Shown here: piece by piece, positions 1 through 8,478 of the stretch | Layout: each line of letters opens with the position of its first letter | Position numbering within the stretch: position 1 is the stretch's first letter | NCBI GenBank assembly: GCA_031262135.1 | Contig: JAISIG010000008.1 | Location: 1-23,690 of the forward strand | Direction: 5' to 3' | Source: Endomicrobium sp. | GTDB lineage: Bacteria; Elusimicrobiota; Endomicrobiia; Endomicrobiales; Endomicrobiaceae | Length of the DNA: 23,690 nucleotides | Made by a program: the position numbers and the translations under genes | The notes under the pieces: generated by a model | Told to the model about the DNA's origin: nothing | Database searches by the model: none | The model's input: only the letters and a program-made list of their open reading frames with translations

Positions 1-965
1 CCTTTTAGGAGGTTATCAGAAACAATCCATAATGTTAATGCATTTTGTGTTTTCACTGAAATATCTTGTCGTATTCTACCAACATAAGTCATTTGTTGTT
101 CTGTTGCTATAATTGGCATAGGAAAAATCTGATTCTTAGGATCATCCATAACACATACTCCATTTGTCTTAGATAATATTTTTTTTGCTAATACTGAAGT
201 TATCTGATGTTCTGTTTCAATCCATACACTTTCTGAATGGGATCGTATAATTGGGACTCTAACGCATGTAGCGCTGACTTCTATTTGATTTGAATTTAAA
301 ATTTTTTTTGTTTCATTTGACATCTTCATCTCTTCACGTGTGTAATTGTTATCCATAAATACATCTATTTGCGGAATAAGATTAAATGCAATTTGATAAT
401 TAAATGTTTTACTTGAAAAAGTTTTTGTTCCTTGTATCCATTCTTTTGTTTGAGTATAAAGTTCATCAATCCCTTTCTGCCCAGCACCAGACACTGCCTG
501 ATATGTAGATACAATTACTCTTTTGATAGTAGCATAATCATGTAGTGGTTTTAGTACAATAACCATTTGAATAGTTGAACAATTTGGATTTGCAATAAGT
601 TTTGTCTCTTTTGTTAATCTATGTGCATTAACCTCTGGAACGATTAAAGGAACATTTTTATCCATTCTCCATGCATTTGAATTATCTATAACATAACATC
701 CATTCTCAACAAAACTTTTTGCAAATTGTTTTGATACATTGGATCCAGCGCTAAATAATGCAATATCAACACCCTTTCCACTATATTGAGTTAATAGTTC
801 GACTTTAATTTCCTTACCTTTGTATATTAATTTTTTATTAACAGAATTTTTTGATGCAAAGAAACGTATACTTTGAATTGGGAATTCCCTTTTTTCAAGC
901 ATATTAATCATTTCACGACCAACTGCACCTGTTGCTCCCACTACAGCCAATTTATATTTTCTCAT
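1..965 (-). CDS. asd: Aspartate-semialdehyde dehydrogenase, C-terminus cut by window edge
   Basis: It reduces aspartyl phosphate to L-aspartate-4-semialdehyde with NADPH in the cytoplasm, the branch-point step towards lysine/DAP, threonine and methionine. About 321 codons are visible from ATG at 963-965. The N-terminus has the nucleotide-binding GATGAVG loop (residues 10-16). The catalytic cysteine lies in NPNCST (Cys129), followed by the conserved SGAGQKG segment near 158-165. A RSHS motif near residue 245 holds the likely base histidine, and GRIRQD lies near the end. The last visible residues, LWIVSDN, match the usual family ending, so only about 10-20 residues are missing. GGAGG sits 10 bases upstream of the ATG. 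The gene follows the SpoIID-like gene by 35 bases on the same strand. Its product feeds dapA in the right block. Identification is firm. Confidence 0.95.
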   Translation of the reverse strand, partial: MRKYKLAVVGATGAVGREMINMLEKREFPIQSIRFFASKNSVNKKLIYKGKEIKVELLTQYSGKGVDIALFSAGSNVSKQFAKSFVENGCYVIDNSNAWRMDKNVPLIVPEVNAHRLTKETKLIANPNCSTIQMVIVLKPLHDYATIKRVIVSTYQAVSGAGQKGIDELYTQTKEWIQGTKTFSSKTFNYQIAFNLIPQIDVFMDNNYTREEMKMSNETKKILNSNQIEVSATCVRVPIIRSHSESVWIETEHQITSVLAKKILSKTNGVCVMDDPKNQIFPMPIIATEQQMTYVGRIRQDISVKTQNALTLWIVSDNLLK

Positions 966-1000
966 TATTACTATTCCTCCATATAAAAATTTTTAGTTTT

Positions 1001-2158
1001 CTACTGATATTGTATTGTATTGATTTTAGTTTTAGGAAAAAAATATTTTAAAATTTGACTGCATGTTTTTCCTTGTTCTGCCATGACTTTTGTTCCCCAT
1101 TGACATAAGCCTACCATGTGCCCCCATCCTTTACCTGTAAAGTAAAATTTGTCTCCGCAGTGTTTAATTGATGAAAATGCATGACTTTTGATAATATATG
1201 GATTTATTATCAGTCTAAATTGATATGCACATATCAAAAATTTTCCCTTAGAATGAATAATTTTTAATGTTTTAGCAGTTCCAGTTTGAGTTCTACTTTT
1301 GACTTTTATTTTTTGAATGTTTCCGATATTTATTTGTTCAATATTATTTAATAATTTATTACGTATTAAATCTTCATCTAAATTTTCTTGCCAACGGAAA
1401 TATGGTGATTTAGAACAAAAAGAACATTTTACCCCTCTTAAATATTTAGGACTTTTGGCTTTATACCATATATATTTAGAATTTTCAGTATGTCCGCCGC
1501 AGGTTGAATGAAATACTGTGTGAGCTAATTCTCCTTTATACATTAATATTTTACCTTCAGTTTGCATAACTGCTATGTTACATTTTTTAGCCTCAGCAGA
1601 TAATCCTCCATATACTTGACAATGAGTTGTTGAACAAAGATTAAATCCTTGATGTTCATGTTTTTTATAATTTAATATAGAGTAAGTTCTACTTGCTATA
1701 GATTGTACTTTTAAAGCTTCAATGTCCCAATTCTCATTAACTTCTTTTGGTATAACACCTTTTAAATAGTTTTCTATTGATATAATATTTATAACATCAA
1801 AACTGTTACACAATGTATATGACTTCTGTAATATAAAATCTCCTCTATATGAATTTAATCCGATAAAAATAAAACCATCTTCTGATGGCTTTATTAAAAC
1901 TGGTAATGATAAAATACATCCATCTACAGAGATCGTGTTTTGATTTATAAAAAAAACATTAATTATTTTTTTTGTAATCAAAAGATGTTTATTACATGCA
2001 TCTTCTATATATAACTGTTTAGCATTATTCTGTATTTTACATGTTGTCATATTAGATGCTACACAAATTTTAATATATTTTTTTACTATAATTGATGGAT
2101 ATACTATAATTGAAACATATAATAATGTAGAGAAAATAATTATGCAATGTTTATTCAT
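1001..2158 (-). CDS. SpoIID/LytB-domain protein (murein glycan-cleaving, exported)
   Basis: This 385-aa protein belongs to the SpoIID/LytB family. Members are cell-wall proteins; SpoIID of spore formers is a lytic transglycosylase acting on denuded glycan strands, and LytB/amidase-enhancer proteins are relatives. A hydrophobic stretch at residues 5-26 looks like a signal peptide or anchor, implying action outside the cytoplasm. The core motifs are clear: YLKGVIPKEV (131-140, with the likely catalytic Glu139), ALKVQSIASRTY (148-159), HSTCGGHTE (217-225), a CxxC pair at 245-248, and the terminal GKGWGHMVGLCQWG segment. The first 100 residues are weakly conserved and match the linker/N-terminal domain of the family. 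Its ATG lies only a few bases after TAGGA, so initiation looks weak. It sits between tyrS and asd. No sporulation genes are near, so a role in vegetative wall remodelling is inferred. Confidence 0.85.
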   Translation of the reverse strand: MNKHCIIIFSTLLYVSIIVYPSIIVKKYIKICVASNMTTCKIQNNAKQLYIEDACNKHLLITKKIINVFFINQNTISVDGCILSLPVLIKPSEDGFIFIGLNSYRGDFILQKSYTLCNSFDVINIISIENYLKGVIPKEVNENWDIEALKVQSIASRTYSILNYKKHEHQGFNLCSTTHCQVYGGLSAEAKKCNIAVMQTEGKILMYKGELAHTVFHSTCGGHTENSKYIWYKAKSPKYLRGVKCSFCSKSPYFRWQENLDEDLIRNKLLNNIEQINIGNIQKIKVKSRTQTGTAKTLKIIHSKGKFLICAYQFRLIINPYIIKSHAFSSIKHCGDKFYFTGKGWGHMVGLCQWGTKVMAEQGKTCSQILKYFFPKTKINTIQYQ

Positions 2159-2190
2159 TCCTATTTAAATTAATAAATAAATTCAATTAG

Positions 2191-3351
2191 TTAAACAAAT
2201 ACAACTTTCTTAAATCTTTTCTTTCCAACTTGTAGTACAAAGTCATTTTGAGTATTGATAGTAGAATCTTTTATAATTTTACATGAATTAATTTTAACTC
2301 CACCTTGTTTGATTAATCTTTTAGCCTCATTTTTACTTTTACACAATTTACTATTAAGCAGTAAAGTTGAAAGTTGAAAATTAGTATTACTTAACTGTAC
2401 AGTTTGCATATCATTTGGATATTCTTTATTAACAAATATTTGATGAAAACTTTGATTGGCTTCGTAAGCTATATTTTTTCCATAATATTGTTCTACTAAA
2501 AAATATGCTAACTTAGATTTTGCATCTTTAGGATGCATACAGCGTACTCTACACAAATCAAAATCTGTAAGATAAGTGTAATATTTATACATTAGCATAT
2601 CAGAAATAGACATAATTTTACCAAACATTTCTTTAGGTGAATCATTTAAAGAAATGTAGTTATTATAGGATTTTGACATTTTTTTAATTCCATCTAATCC
2701 CTCTAAAATTGGCATAGTTATAATGATTTGTATATTATTTATTCCATAACTTCGCTGTACTTCTCTAGCTAAAAGCAAATTAAATTTTTGGTCATTTCCA
2801 CCAATTTCAATATCAGGTTTCAATATTATAGAATCATAAGCTTGTAGTAGTGGATATAAAAATTCAACAATGCTGATAGATTTATTTTCTTTATACCTTG
2901 TGTCAAAATCTGTGCGTTTCAGCATTTTAGAAACTGTAGTTGTTGTAGCAAGCTTTAAAATATCATTTATACTCAGTTTTTTAAACCAATTACTATTATA
3001 TATAATTTCTGTTTTTGTTATATCTAAAATTTTACTTACTTGTTCAATATACGTTGCAACATTATGTTGAATTTGTATTTCTGTCATCATTTGCCGTGTA
3101 GTAGAACGCCCAGAAGGATCACCAATGCGAGCTGTAAAATCACCAATAAGAAAGATTATTTTATGTCCTAAGTTTTGTAAAATTCGTAATTTATTTAATA
3201 TAACAACATGCCCAAGATGTAAATCTGGAGCTGTTGGATCAACACCAAATTTAATTGTTAAACGTTTGTTTGTATATAACCTATATTTAAGTTCTTTTAT
3301 TGAAATAATTTCAGTTGCTCCATGTAATATTGCTTCTATTGTCTTACACAT
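2191..3351 (-). CDS. tyrS: Tyrosyl-tRNA synthetase
   Basis: This class I synthetase charges tRNA-Tyr with tyrosine in the cytoplasm. The 386-aa product carries the HIGH signature as HLGH (45-48) and FGVDPTAPDLHLGH immediately around it. GDFTARIGDPSGRS (70-83) is typical of the longer bacterial TyrRS subgroup. GGNDQKFN (184-191) is the tyrosine-pocket region, and the KMSKS loop is perfect (224-228). An S4-like RNA-binding domain fills roughly residues 320-386 (SKNEAKRLIKQGGVKIN). An AAGGAG Shine-Dalgarno (SD) sequence lies about 9 bases before the ATG at 3349-3351. The gene follows btuD by 31 bases and precedes the SpoIID-like gene by 32 bases on the same strand. The short leader has no room for a T-box. 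Length and motifs are complete. Confidence 0.97.
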   Translation of the reverse strand: MCKTIEAILHGATEIISIKELKYRLYTNKRLTIKFGVDPTAPDLHLGHVVILNKLRILQNLGHKIIFLIGDFTARIGDPSGRSTTRQMMTEIQIQHNVATYIEQVSKILDITKTEIIYNSNWFKKLSINDILKLATTTTVSKMLKRTDFDTRYKENKSISIVEFLYPLLQAYDSIILKPDIEIGGNDQKFNLLLAREVQRSYGINNIQIIITMPILEGLDGIKKMSKSYNNYISLNDSPKEMFGKIMSISDMLMYKYYTYLTDFDLCRVRCMHPKDAKSKLAYFLVEQYYGKNIAYEANQSFHQIFVNKEYPNDMQTVQLSNTNFQLSTLLLNSKLCKSKNEAKRLIKQGGVKINSCKIIKDSTINTQNDFVLQVGKKRFKKVVFV

Positions 3352-3382
3352 GAAAAATTCTCCTTCCTAAAAAAAACTTTAT

Positions 3383-4156
3383 CTATTTTGAAGTTAATAA
3401 TATATATGGATATTGTAATGTTGGATGCATTTGTATAATAAATTTAATATTATAAATTTTCTCAAGGATTCCACACTGAAAAACTTCTAGTGGTGTTCCT
3501 TTTTTATAAATTATACCATTATCTAGTATAATAAATTGATTACAAAATGCACTTGCAATATTCAGATCATGAACAGTTATAATGATTGTTTTTCCGTATT
3601 GAGTATTAAGTTTTTTAAGTAAATTAAAAATAACATTTCTATTCCCAATATCTAAATGAGACGTTGGTTCATCTAGAATAATAACATCAGTTTGTTGAGC
3701 TAGAACTTGTCCGATTAGAACCTTTTGTTTTTCTCCATCAGATAAGTTATTTACTGCAATTTTGGTTTTTTCTTGTAAATTTAATATTTTAATAATATTA
3801 TACACAATATTGTAATCATTTCTTGATGGAAATTTTAACCTGTTCATATACGGATATCTTCCAAAAAGAATAAAATTTAATACAGTAAAAGATAAATCAG
3901 TATTTACATTTTGAGGCAAGAAAGATACTGTCTTAGCCAGTTCTGCATTATCCATATGAGAAATATCTTTGTTATCTATCAATATATTCCCTGTATATGG
4001 TGGTATAACTTTACACAAAATTTTTAACAGTGTACTTTTCCCTGCTCCATTTTTACCAATAATACCAATAAAGTCTTTATTATGAATATCAAAAGAACAA
4101 TCTGTTAAAACACTCCTGCTTATATATTTAGCATAAATATTTCTTACTTTAATCAT
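3383..4156 (-). CDS. btuD: Corrinoid/iron-chelate ABC transporter ATP-binding protein
   Basis: This is the ATPase subunit of a BtuCDF/FecBCDE-type importer, acting on the cytoplasmic face of the membrane. The 257-aa protein has Walker A GKNGAGKST (34-42), a Q-loop at FLPQN (79-83), the signature NLSDGEKQK (137-145, with D replacing the usual G of LSGGE), Walker B VIILDEPTSHLD (158-169) and H-loop His196 in TVHDLN. Its ATG overlaps the TGA of btuC (ATGA), so the two are translationally coupled. Corrinoid specificity is inferred from the adenosyltransferase gene two genes upstream. The family also includes siderophore and haem importers, and the ATPase itself cannot tell them apart. Confidence 0.88.
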   Translation of the reverse strand: MIKVRNIYAKYISRSVLTDCSFDIHNKDFIGIIGKNGAGKSTLLKILCKVIPPYTGNILIDNKDISHMDNAELAKTVSFLPQNVNTDLSFTVLNFILFGRYPYMNRLKFPSRNDYNIVYNIIKILNLQEKTKIAVNNLSDGEKQKVLIGQVLAQQTDVIILDEPTSHLDIGNRNVIFNLLKKLNTQYGKTIIITVHDLNIASAFCNQFIILDNGIIYKKGTPLEVFQCGILEKIYNIKFIIQMHPTLQYPYILLTSK

Positions 4157-5145
4157 TTATTTTTCTTTTGAAGTAGTAAAAATATAAAAAACAAGCTACC
4201 TAGTATGTTTGTAATAATGCCAATTGGAAGCACAATAGGTCTAAATAAAAAGTTGCTCAGAGAGTCACAAAGCAATAATAATAATGCTCCAGTATAAGCA
4301 GAGAAAGGAATGACAACTACATTATTATCTCCAACGATGCTTTTACATATATTAGGAATTATTAATCCAACAAATCCTATAATTCCAGAGATAGACACTA
4401 TAGTAGCTGTTATTAAAGAAGTTAATAAGAAAAAAATGGTTATGTATTTGTTAATATTTAATCCCAATGTTGTTACTTTATCATTTCCCAAATATATTAT
4501 ATTAAGAATATTGCTTAACAAAAGTATCAATAATATACATAAAGTTACTATAGTAGTTGTAAATATCACTAAACGTTCATCTAAGATTGAAAAATTGCCA
4601 AGTAACCAGGTAAACGTCATATATATAGAATCTATAGGAGATAGTATAAAAACCAGCATCACTATTGACATACATACAGAGCTTACAATGATACCAGACA
4701 AAATCATAGTATGCGGATTGAAATGTTTACGAAAACTAAGAATATACACTATTAACATAGAAATCATTGCACCAACAAATGCACAAAGTGGCATTGTAAT
4801 AAATCCTAGTTTTGATGATAAGTTAAGTAATAAAGATATCATCGCACCAAAGGCTGCACCCCCAGAGATCCCTAAAGTAAAAGGATCTGCTAAGGGATTG
4901 TGTAAAATAGCTTGTAAAACACATCCGCTTGTAGCTAAACCTCCTCCAGTAATACAAATCATGATAATTTTAGGGATACGTATATATTTTATTATTTTAA
5001 AAATATGATTATTCTCATATGTATGATTAAAAATAATATTGAAGATATCTATAAATGAGTACTCATCAAAACCAATTAGCAAGGATAATAGAATACTTAA
5101 TAATAATAATAATAAGATTATAGAAATTATAATCTTTTTTTTCAT
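4153..5145 (-). CDS. btuC: Corrinoid/iron-chelate ABC transporter permease (FecCD family)
   Basis: This is the inner-membrane permease subunit of the importer. Its 330 residues are very hydrophobic, with roughly nine or ten membrane segments, starting with one at about residues 4-24. The FecCD hallmark GGGLATSGCVLQAILHNPLA (about 67-86) is followed by DPFTLGISGGAAFGA (87-101). The cytoplasmic loop near GLIIPNICK (about 257-265) is the expected BtuD coupling site. The start overlaps the btuF stop (5142-5145, ATGA) and the stop overlaps the btuD start, forming a tight F-C-D cassette. A (TAA)n run at 5098-5116 on the plus strand encodes the leucine stretch of the first membrane segment. Corrinoid is the most likely substrate because of the linked adenosyltransferase; an iron chelate is the alternative. 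Confidence 0.88.
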   Translation of the reverse strand: MKKKIIISIILLLLLLSILLSLLIGFDEYSFIDIFNIIFNHTYENNHIFKIIKYIRIPKIIMICITGGGLATSGCVLQAILHNPLADPFTLGISGGAAFGAMISLLLNLSSKLGFITMPLCAFVGAMISMLIVYILSFRKHFNPHTMILSGIIVSSVCMSIVMLVFILSPIDSIYMTFTWLLGNFSILDERLVIFTTTIVTLCILLILLLSNILNIIYLGNDKVTTLGLNINKYITIFFLLTSLITATIVSISGIIGFVGLIIPNICKSIVGDNNVVVIPFSAYTGALLLLLCDSLSNFLFRPIVLPIGIITNILGSLFFIFLLLQKKNK

Positions 5146-5996
5146 AATGTTGATACCATGATTTTTTTTATTAGTATTATTAAACTTTTGGTAAATGTTA
5201 AAGGAGTTGGACTAAATATATCATTATTATCTATTATAAAAATTTTACTATTTGTAACTGCATTAATAATGTTTTTATATTGTGTCCAAAAAGTATCTAA
5301 AATGTCATTATTATATTTTGTATGAATAATAATATCTGGATTCCGTTTAATTATATCTTCAATCATGACAGGAAAATAACTCTGTCTAATATCATGATAT
5401 ATATTTAATGTATTACTATAATAATTATAATCGTTAACCAAACTCTTTCTACCTGCTGTATACAGTGGATATCTCCCTATTTCCCAAAAAAAAGTTTTGT
5501 TTTTGGCGATAGAATAAAAACGTGTTTTATTATATATATTGTTTATGGTTAATCTAGCTTGTTGTATGATTTGTTGTGCTATTTTACTTCTATCTAATTT
5601 TGTTGCTAATAAACAGTAATTTTTACATAAATCATTGAAGCTATATGAAATATCAACAACATAAACATGGAATCCAAACTTTCTAAGCTTGGCTTCCATT
5701 TGTTTATTATGAAATTCTTTTGATAAAATAATTAAATCTGGTTTTAATAAAATAATTTTCTCAATATTTGGTTCTAATATTGTTCCAAGAATATGTTTCT
5801 TAGTTGTTCCTTTTGGACAATGCAATGTAATACCAATAACACGATGTTCAACCCCAATCTCATATAAAATGCGTGTAATAGCAGGCGATAAAGATATAAT
5901 TCTATGATAACGTGTTTTCTCAAATGAGAAAACACGTATAGAATACAATATAACTATACATGGAAGAAGCCCTTTAAATATTTTATATGATAACAT
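5142..5996 (-). CDS. btuF: Periplasmic corrinoid/iron-chelate-binding protein
   Basis: This is the substrate-binding component that delivers ligand to the BtuCD pair. The 284-aa product has a basic then hydrophobic N-terminus (residues 5-24) consistent with a signal peptide. I see no convincing lipobox, which favours a free periplasmic protein and therefore a diderm cell. After it comes the class III fold start RIISLSPAITRILYEIG (32-48). VIGITLHCPKG and LKPDLIILS follow, then a long helix region and a TAGRKSLVND segment (about 179-188) typical of BtuF/FecB proteins. Its ATG shares one base with the TAA of the adenosyltransferase gene (TAATG), and its stop overlaps btuC. Codons around the presumed signal-peptide cleavage site hold a 13-bp perfect inverted repeat, listed separately. 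Ligand specificity is inferred from context. Confidence 0.85.
   Translation of the reverse strand: MLSYKIFKGLLPCIVILYSIRVFSFEKTRYHRIISLSPAITRILYEIGVEHRVIGITLHCPKGTTKKHILGTILEPNIEKIILLKPDLIILSKEFHNKQMEAKLRKFGFHVYVVDISYSFNDLCKNYCLLATKLDRSKIAQQIIQQARLTINNIYNKTRFYSIAKNKTFFWEIGRYPLYTAGRKSLVNDYNYYSNTLNIYHDIRQSYFPVMIEDIIKRNPDIIIHTKYNNDILDTFWTQYKNIINAVTNSKIFIIDNNDIFSPTPLTFTKSLIILIKKIMVSTL
5910..5937. repeat. 13-bp perfect inverted repeat (hairpin) within btuF
   Basis: ACGTGTTTTCTCA at 5910-5922 is followed by two A bases and then its exact reverse complement at 5925-5937. As RNA it would fold as a 12-13 bp stem with a 2-4 base loop. It lies about 60-87 bases into the btuF reading frame, in frame, encoding RVFSFEKTR at the end of the signal peptide. 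There is no following T-run in either direction, so it is not a standard terminator. Confidence 0.8.
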
Positions 5997-6511
5997 TAAA
6001 ACTCTATACCACGTTTAGCTAATATACCACTAGAATAAGGATGTTTTTTTTCTATCATTTCAGTAACCAAATCTGCTATAGATAATAGTTTTTTTGGAGC
6101 TCCTCTCCCAGTTATAATAATATCTGATTTTTTTGATAGTAACTGTATAATTGTGATAAAATATTCTTCATTAATAAATTTATCATTTAATGCAATATTA
6201 AATTCATCTAAAACAATAACATCATATATTTTTTCTGATACTATTAATTTTTCTAATAAAAGCATAGCTAAATGACATTGAGCAATAACATCTATAGTTT
6301 GTAACTTATTATTAAAATATGGATGTTGATGTGCAAAGTAGAAAATACTCAGATTCGTAAATCTAGTTAATATACTTTGTTCACCACAACAATTTTGCTT
6401 TTTAAATAAATATATTAAGCATATTTTAAATCCATGTCCTAAATATCTAATTATTTGCCCTATAGCTGCTGTACTTTTCCCCTTACCATCTCCTGTATTT
6501 ATAATTATCAT
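5996..6511 (-). CDS. btuR: Corrinoid adenosyltransferase (BtuR/CobO/CobA type)
   Basis: It transfers the adenosyl group of ATP to the cobalt of reduced corrinoids, giving adenosylcobalamin, in the cytoplasm. The 171-aa protein begins almost directly with the family P-loop TGDGKGKST (6-14), which binds ATP in the unusual reversed orientation known for this family. A DEFN motif near residues 101-104 and IITGRGAP near 132-139 follow. The ending is HPYSSGILAKRGIEF, corresponding to the HP...GIE(F/Y) end of BtuR. It lacks the 20-30 residue N-terminal arm of E. coli BtuR. No SD is evident before its ATG. It lies 30 bases after glyS and overlaps btuF by one base, so uptake and adenosylation are coupled. 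No B12-dependent enzyme and no cobalamin riboswitch are visible in the window. Confidence 0.92.
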   Translation of the reverse strand: MIIINTGDGKGKSTAAIGQIIRYLGHGFKICLIYLFKKQNCCGEQSILTRFTNLSIFYFAHQHPYFNNKLQTIDVIAQCHLAMLLLEKLIVSEKIYDVIVLDEFNIALNDKFINEEYFITIIQLLSKKSDIIITGRGAPKKLLSIADLVTEMIEKKHPYSSGILAKRGIEF

Positions 6512-6541
6512 TATGTTATCTATATATATGTGAAAAATGAA

Positions 6542-8473
6542 TTATAAATAGAAAGATAAATCTATGATAGTAGTAAATATATATTGTGCTTTTTTAAGCA
6601 ATGATAATCTATTTGCTTGTCTAGCTTTATCTTGATCCATTATAATAATTTTTTTAAAAAAATCATTTATTATCAAACTTAATTTAATTAAATAATCGAA
6701 AAAATTGTTATAATCCTTTATGTTTAAGGTAAATGATTTGATTTGTTTGTATAGCATTTGTTCAATACCATCAACAAAAATAGATTGATTTAATATTTCT
6801 GGAATATTGATATTTTTTTTATCTGCTTGTTTTAATACATTATTAATACGTTTAAACGTAAGTAGAGTATATTCAAAATGTTTTATATTCTTGCTAAAAA
6901 CAATCAAAGCTTGTAGTTTTCTATATATAACACTTATTTCTCCTATGGTTTTTGTTGAATTATTCATAACTGAATTTATGGCCTTAAGATTATATCCTTC
7001 CTTTACTAACATAGTACTAAGTCTATGTTGAAAAAATTCAATAATTTTTTCATAAGCAACATTGTATGCTATTTTATTATTATAATTTATGTAGGATGAT
7101 ATTAGATCAAAAGTCTTCTTAATAATGTAATCTAAATTACTATCCAATAAATATTTTTTTATTATTTTAAGAAACCCTATACAAACTCTTCTTAATCCAT
7201 ATGGATCTTTTGAACCAGAAGCTCCAAGCCCAACAAAAAAACTTGTAACTAATGTATCTATTCTATCGGATAAAGCTATTACTATTGCAATTGTACTGAT
7301 TGGCAATTTGTCTGAATTTGCAAGTGGCCAATAATGTTGTTCTATAGAATTTGCAACATCAGAATTTTCTCCTAATTTATAGGCATAAATAGATCCTATA
7401 ATACCTTGCAGTTCTGGATATTCAAATACAATTTTACTTAATATATCAGTTTTTGATAAATTAATAGCTCTTGTTAAAAGACTACTGCTCAATTGTGTAT
7501 GAAAGAATTCTTTGTTAAGAAAATTTGCTATTGTTTGGATACGATTTAACTTATCATAAATAGATCCAAGTTTATGGTGATAAGTAATATTTTTTAATTT
7601 AACTGAATGAATGACAACTTTATCTTGAATATCACTAGTATAAAAAGATTGTGCGTCACAAAGCAAAGAATCAATAACTCGTTCATAGTCACTGCGAATT
7701 GTGTCTTGATTATGATTTCTATGTAAATTATTGTTAACTACACATATGAATAAATTGGACAAAGAATTTTTTTTATTAGATATGACAAAACATTTTTGTT
7801 TTCTTATACATGTTGTAATTATTTGATGTGGTAATTTTAAATATTTTTCATTGAACGAGCATAGTATAGGAAATGGATAATCTACTAAATAGATTAATTC
7901 ATTTATTAACTTAGTATCATTAATAAGAATGCCACCAATCTTACTTACTAAATTTTTTAATAAATATTTTAATACTTTATACCGTTTAGTATGATCAATA
8001 ATAATTCTATGTTTCCTAAAATGTGAAATATAATCCTCAGGGCTAGCTATTTTTAGCTTATATTTTGTATCAATATTCAGTTCACTGTATCTAGATGATT
8101 TCACATTAGCAATTTTAAATTTAACAACATTATTGTTATATAACGCTACTATATTACGGATAGGTCTAGGAAATACAAACTGGCTTTCGTTCCATACCAT
8201 CTTCGTACTAAAAGAAAGTTTGTTTATTATGTCTGTGTATATCTTACCCATTAATGTTAATATTGATTGTGTTTTATGAATATATTGTATACTGTATAAT
8301 ATTAAAACTATTTTTCTTGCTGTTGCATATAAGTGGAACGAATTATACCTGATTCCATAATTTTGTATGTTGTTAACTAAAAAATGTTGCATTTGCCTTA
8401 ACATTAAATCAATACATGATACAGGCAAATTTTCAGTTCCTATTTCTAGAAGAGACTTATTATCTTTACACAT
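6542..8473 (-). CDS. glyS: Glycyl-tRNA synthetase beta subunit, shortened near N-terminus
   Basis: This is the tRNA-binding subunit of the alpha2beta2 glycyl-tRNA synthetase. The 643-aa product starts with LLEIGTENLP (8-17), the normal GlyS start. It contains FVFPRPIRNIV (99-109), GLGASGSKDPYGLRR in the middle, and the C-terminal anticodon-binding region ending RQANRLSLLKKAQYIF. It is about 45 residues shorter than the E. coli protein (about 689). The shortfall is concentrated between ATARKI (50-55) and KMVWN (91-95): about 40 residues here against roughly 105 in E. coli, from memory. The segment carrying the usual RGP motif is therefore missing or much reduced. The catalytic motifs sit in GlyQ, so the enzyme may still work. 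The gene follows glyQ by five bases; no SD is visible. Confidence 0.93.
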   Translation of the reverse strand: MCKDNKSLLEIGTENLPVSCIDLMLRQMQHFLVNNIQNYGIRYNSFHLYATARKIVLILYSIQYIHKTQSILTLMGKIYTDIINKLSFSTKMVWNESQFVFPRPIRNIVALYNNNVVKFKIANVKSSRYSELNIDTKYKLKIASPEDYISHFRKHRIIIDHTKRYKVLKYLLKNLVSKIGGILINDTKLINELIYLVDYPFPILCSFNEKYLKLPHQIITTCIRKQKCFVISNKKNSLSNLFICVVNNNLHRNHNQDTIRSDYERVIDSLLCDAQSFYTSDIQDKVVIHSVKLKNITYHHKLGSIYDKLNRIQTIANFLNKEFFHTQLSSSLLTRAINLSKTDILSKIVFEYPELQGIIGSIYAYKLGENSDVANSIEQHYWPLANSDKLPISTIAIVIALSDRIDTLVTSFFVGLGASGSKDPYGLRRVCIGFLKIIKKYLLDSNLDYIIKKTFDLISSYINYNNKIAYNVAYEKIIEFFQHRLSTMLVKEGYNLKAINSVMNNSTKTIGEISVIYRKLQALIVFSKNIKHFEYTLLTFKRINNVLKQADKKNINIPEILNQSIFVDGIEQMLYKQIKSFTLNIKDYNNFFDYLIKLSLIINDFFKKIIIMDQDKARQANRLSLLKKAQYIFTTIIDLSFYL

Positions 8474-8478
8474 GGTTT

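Noticed and set aside
3352..3382. Possible T-box leader for tyrS
   Set aside because: Only 31 bases separate it from btuD, too short for a T-box, and they hold just a normal ribosome-binding site.
4310..5008. Long open frame on the plus strand opposite btuC (232 codons)
   Set aside because: It mirrors the conserved membrane protein gene, has no recognisable domain and has low-complexity composition; it is a shadow.
5098..5116. TAA trinucleotide repeat as a phase-variation tract in btuC
   Set aside because: The unit is three bases, so changes stay in frame, and it simply encodes the leucine-rich membrane segment.
6512..6541. Possible cobalamin riboswitch ahead of the corrinoid cassette
   Set aside because: The gap is only 30 bases and contains no B12-box-like sequence; glyS lies directly upstream.
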